From a bacterium (GTDB lineage Bacteria; Bacillota; Bacilli; Lactobacillales; Streptococcaceae), in the NCBI GenBank assembly GCA_905221325.1, contig CAJNCS010000003.1, forward strand, positions 1-64,000: 64,000 bases of DNA, in the 5' to 3' direction. Under the pieces are notes generated by a model that ran no database searches, was not told the DNA's origin, and worked only from the letters and a program-made list of their open reading frames with translations. Shown one piece after another: positions 61,704-64,000 of the stretch (position 1 is its first letter; each line of letters begins with the position of its first letter). Made by a program: the position numbers and the translations under genes.

Positions 61704-61715
61704 TTTTTAGAAAAA

Positions 61716-61736
61716 TTTAAGACAATTTAGTAAAAT
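61716..61736 (+). promoter_or_regulatory. prsA promoter with a possible CiaR box
   Basis: TAAAAT at 61731-61736 is a plausible -10. TTTAAG (61716-61721) followed after four bases by TTTAGT resembles the CiaR box, whose second half is imperfect here. The pneumococcal homologue ppmA is, to my knowledge, listed among CiaR targets. Confidence 0.4.
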
Positions 61737-61768
61737 AGAGAAGGTAACTTACCATAAAAGGAGTAAAC

Positions 61769-62710
61769 ATGAAGAAAAAACTATTGGCAGGAGCCATTAC
61801 CTTATTATCTGTAGCGACTTTGGCTGCTTGTTCAAAAAGTTCTGAAGGGGCTGACCTCATCAGCATGAAGGGTGATGTCGTCACTGAACACCAATTTTAT
61901 GAACAAGTCAAAAACAATCCAACTGCGCAACAAGTCTTGCTTAATATGACCATCCAAAAAGTATTTGAAAAACAATATGGTTCAGAAGTGACTGACAAAG
62001 AGGTGGATGATGCCGTTGCTGAGGAACAAAAGAAATACGGCGATAGCTACAACAGCGTACTTCAACGTGCGGGTATGACTCCTGAGACTCGTAAAGCTCA
62101 AATTCGCACAAGTAAGTTGGTCGAATTGGCAGTTAAAAAAGCAGCAGAAAATGAATTGACAGACGAAGCTTACCAAAAAGCTTTTGAGTCTTATACACCA
62201 GATGTAACAGCTCAGATCATCCGTATGGATAATGAAGACAAAGCAAAAGAAGTGCTTGAAAAAGCAAAAGCAGCAGGAGCTGATTTTGCTCAGTTGGCAA
62301 AAGACAACTCAAATGATGACAAGACAAAAGAAAATGGTGGCGAAATCACTTTTGACTCGGCTTCTACAGAACTTCCAGAACAAGTCAAGAAGGCGGCCTT
62401 TGCCTTGGATGTGAATGGTATCTCTGATGTTATCACAGCGACTGGAACACAAGCCTACAGTACCCAATACTACATTATTAAGCTAACCAAGAAAACAGAA
62501 AAATCATCAAACCTAGATGACTACAAAGAAAAATTGAAAACGGTCATCCTGGCTCAGAAACAAAACGATTCATCTTTCGTTCAGAGCGTTATCGGGAAAG
62601 AATTCCAAGCTGCAAATATTAAAGTGAAAGATCCCGTTTTCCAAAATATCTTTGCCCAATACGTTGGTGGTGCAGACTCAAACTCAAGCAGTAGCTCATC
62701 AGCAGAATAA
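61769..62710 (+). CDS. prsA: Foldase lipoprotein PrsA (PpmA)
   Basis: The 313-residue surface lipoprotein has a signal peptide MKKKLLAGAITLLSVATLAAC, with the lipobox LAAC giving a lipid-modified Cys at residue 21. An N-terminal chaperone part is followed by a parvulin-like region (about 145-240: TAQIIRMDNEDKAKEVLEKAKAAGADFAQLAKD, then FDSASTELPEQVKKAAFALDVNGISDVI). A Ser-rich tail ends it. It helps secreted proteins fold outside the membrane. AAAGGAG precedes the ATG. Confidence 0.94.
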   Translation: MKKKLLAGAITLLSVATLAACSKSSEGADLISMKGDVVTEHQFYEQVKNNPTAQQVLLNMTIQKVFEKQYGSEVTDKEVDDAVAEEQKKYGDSYNSVLQRAGMTPETRKAQIRTSKLVELAVKKAAENELTDEAYQKAFESYTPDVTAQIIRMDNEDKAKEVLEKAKAAGADFAQLAKDNSNDDKTKENGGEITFDSASTELPEQVKKAAFALDVNGISDVITATGTQAYSTQYYIIKLTKKTEKSSNLDDYKEKLKTVILAQKQNDSSFVQSVIGKEFQAANIKVKDPVFQNIFAQYVGGADSNSSSSSSAE

Positions 62711-62715
62711 AAAAG

Positions 62716-62750
62716 AAAATACAAACTTTGTCTTGAAGTTTGTATTTTTT
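62716..62750 (+). terminator. Terminator of prsA
   Basis: A perfect 13-bp stem (AAAATACAAACTT 62716-62728 with AAGTTTGTATTTT 62736-62748), then T. Confidence 0.9.
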
Positions 62751-62821
62751 AGTAATCAGTTTCGACCAAAGAGCAAAATTCGAAGGATTGGAGGATAAGA
62801 GTTTTTTTCTTTCTGAAAAAA

Positions 62822-62830
62822 TGGTATAAT
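62822..62830 (+). promoter_or_regulatory. Extended -10 promoter of ftsW
   Basis: TG, G, TATAAT at 62822-62830, leaving a leader of about 63 nt. Confidence 0.65.
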
Positions 62831-62899
62831 AGCAATCAAAACTAGAAAATAAAACGGAATTAGGAACAGTTTTCTCTGTTTCTATTAGAGTGGTGACAT

Positions 62900-64000
62900 A
62901 TGAAAATTAGTAAAAGGCACCTATTGAACTATTCCATTTTGATTCCTTACCTCCTTTTATCGATTTTGGGTCTAATTGTTGTTTACTCAACGACGAGTGC
63001 TACCTTGATCCAAGAAGGGAAAAGTGCTCTTCAGTTAGCTCGGAACCAAGGAATGTTTTGGGTAGTTAGTTTGGTTTTGATTGCCTTAATTTATAAACTG
63101 AAACTTGGTTTTTTAAGAAATGAACGCTTGATTTTTATCGTTATGTTCGTAGAGATGATTCTCCTAGCTTTGGCTCGGCTAATTGGAACACCAGTCAATG
63201 GTGCCTACGGTTGGATTTCTGTAGGACCTGTAACGATTCAGCCTGCAGAGTACCTTAAGATTATCATTATTTGGTACCTAGCCCATCGATTCTCAAAACA
63301 GCAAGATGAGATAGCTGTTTATGATTTTCAGGTCTTGACTCAGAATCAGTGGTTACCTCGAGCTTTTAACGACTGGCGTTTCGTTTTACTGGTTTTGATT
63401 GGTAGTTTGGGAATTTTCCCTGACTTGGGAAATGCGACCATTCTGGTCTTGGTGTCGCTGCTTATGTACACTGTCAGTGGAATTGCCTATCGTTGGTTCT
63501 CGACTATTCTAACTCTCTCAGCAGGAAGCTCCATTTTAGTCTTGTCTGTCATTCGTCTTGTTGGGGTTGAGAAGTTTTCTCAAATTCCGGTATTTGGTTA
63601 CGTTGCTAAACGTTTCAGCGCCTTCTTTAATCCCTTTAATGACCTGGCAGGTGCTGGACACCAGCTTGCAAATTCCTACTATGCCATGGTGAATGGTGGC
63701 TGGTTCGGACTTGGATTAGGAAATTCCATTGAGAAACGTGGTTATTTGCCAGAAGCACATACGGATTTCGTCTTTTCAATCGTCATCGAGGAATTTGGAT
63801 TTGTAGGAGCGGGTATGATTTTGGCACTCCTCTTCTTCTTGATTTTGAGAATCATCCTAGTCGGTATTCGAGCCAAGGATCCCTTTAATTCTATGGTTGC
63901 TATCGGTGTCGGAGGGATGATCCTTGTTCAGGTCTTTGTCAATATCGGTGGAATTTCCGGTTTGATTCCTTCTACAGGGGTAACCTTCCCCTTCCTTTCA
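62900..64000 (+). CDS. ftsW: Cell-division SEDS glycosyltransferase FtsW (3' truncated by the window)
   Basis: The frame is open from ATG 62900 to the window edge (367 codons). It starts MKISKRHLLNYSILIPYLLLS and has many membrane helices. NGAYGWISVGPVTIQPAEYLKI is a SEDS signature, and YAMVNGGWFGLGLGNSIEKRGYLPEAHTDFVFSIVIEEFG is the catalytic-loop region of FtsW/RodA proteins. It polymerises septal peptidoglycan with a class B PBP. A weak GAGTGGTGA precedes the ATG. The end of the protein is not in the window. Confidence 0.93.
   Translation, partial: MKISKRHLLNYSILIPYLLLSILGLIVVYSTTSATLIQEGKSALQLARNQGMFWVVSLVLIALIYKLKLGFLRNERLIFIVMFVEMILLALARLIGTPVNGAYGWISVGPVTIQPAEYLKIIIIWYLAHRFSKQQDEIAVYDFQVLTQNQWLPRAFNDWRFVLLVLIGSLGIFPDLGNATILVLVSLLMYTVSGIAYRWFSTILTLSAGSSILVLSVIRLVGVEKFSQIPVFGYVAKRFSAFFNPFNDLAGAGHQLANSYYAMVNGGWFGLGLGNSIEKRGYLPEAHTDFVFSIVIEEFGFVGAGMILALLFFLILRIILVGIRAKDPFNSMVAIGVGGMILVQVFVNIGGISGLIPSTGVTFPFLS

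Overview
The window reads as a chromosomal stretch of a mitis-group Streptococcus (S. mitis, S. oralis or a close relative). The evidence is low GC, LytB with choline-binding repeats, PavA, CiaRH, PmrA, the comEA-comEC and coiA competence genes with ComX-type boxes, many extended -10 promoters, and gene blocks in the order known from S. pneumoniae. Both ends cut genes: the C-terminus of a serine-rich LPxTG adhesin on the left and ftsW on the right. I saw no rRNA, tRNA or CRISPR array.

Layout. 1-18.6 kb: adhesin tail; trmFO; pyrH-frr; cvfB-yozE; a PhoH-family gene; ald (reverse strand); an acetyltransferase; comEA-comEC; a decayed secreted-peptide gene beside an ABC transporter; infC-rpmI-rplT behind an L20-type leader; a glyoxalase; pyrK-pyrDb behind a PyrR-type attenuator; lytB. 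18.66-28.60 kb: an integrated element of about 9.9 kb bounded by 41-bp imperfect repeats (37/41). It has a tyrosine integrase, divergent CI/Cro-like repressors, a Rha-type regulator, a DnaD-like initiator, a DnaC-like loader, a late-regulator-like protein and HicAB, but no capsid, portal, terminase or lysis genes. It therefore looks like a phage satellite (PICI-like). It sits in the first codons of a DUF2829 (Tad2-family fold) gene, rebuilds that gene at the right end, and strands its promoter at the left end. 28.6-32.1 kb: DUF2829, an SDR, NUDIX, GNAT, an orphan PEP-utiliser barrel and ASCH genes. 32.2-39.3 kb: pepN, ciaRH, a DUF3270 gene and an ABC exporter. 39.4-46.4 kb: a U32 peptidase, then a pentose/purine-nucleoside salvage cluster (rpiA, deoB, a DUF1697 gene, punA, an amidotransferase, deoD), a sirtuin, and a duplicated fragment of the deoD 3' end. 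46.4-64 kb: pavA (reverse), ybeY-dgkA-era-mutM-coaE-pmrA-rpmG-secG-rnr-smpB-tehB, a DUF1887 CARF-nuclease-like gene, coiA, pepF, an O-methyltransferase, prsA and ftsW.

Main points for a second look: (1) the DUF1887/Card1-like gene between tehB and coiA, with no CRISPR locus in sight; (2) the integrase that targets a Tad2-family gene and swaps its promoter; (3) a candidate ~107-nt RNA in the element that shares 31 identical bases with the integrase leader; (4) a TCACGCGC motif enriched in the element and arranged as inverted pairs; (5) a dead bacteriocin-like peptide beside an intact ABC transporter; (6) a deoD fragment that marks insertion of the sirtuin gene; and (7) genes with leaderless or unusual starts (U32 peptidase, deoD, trmFO, infC).
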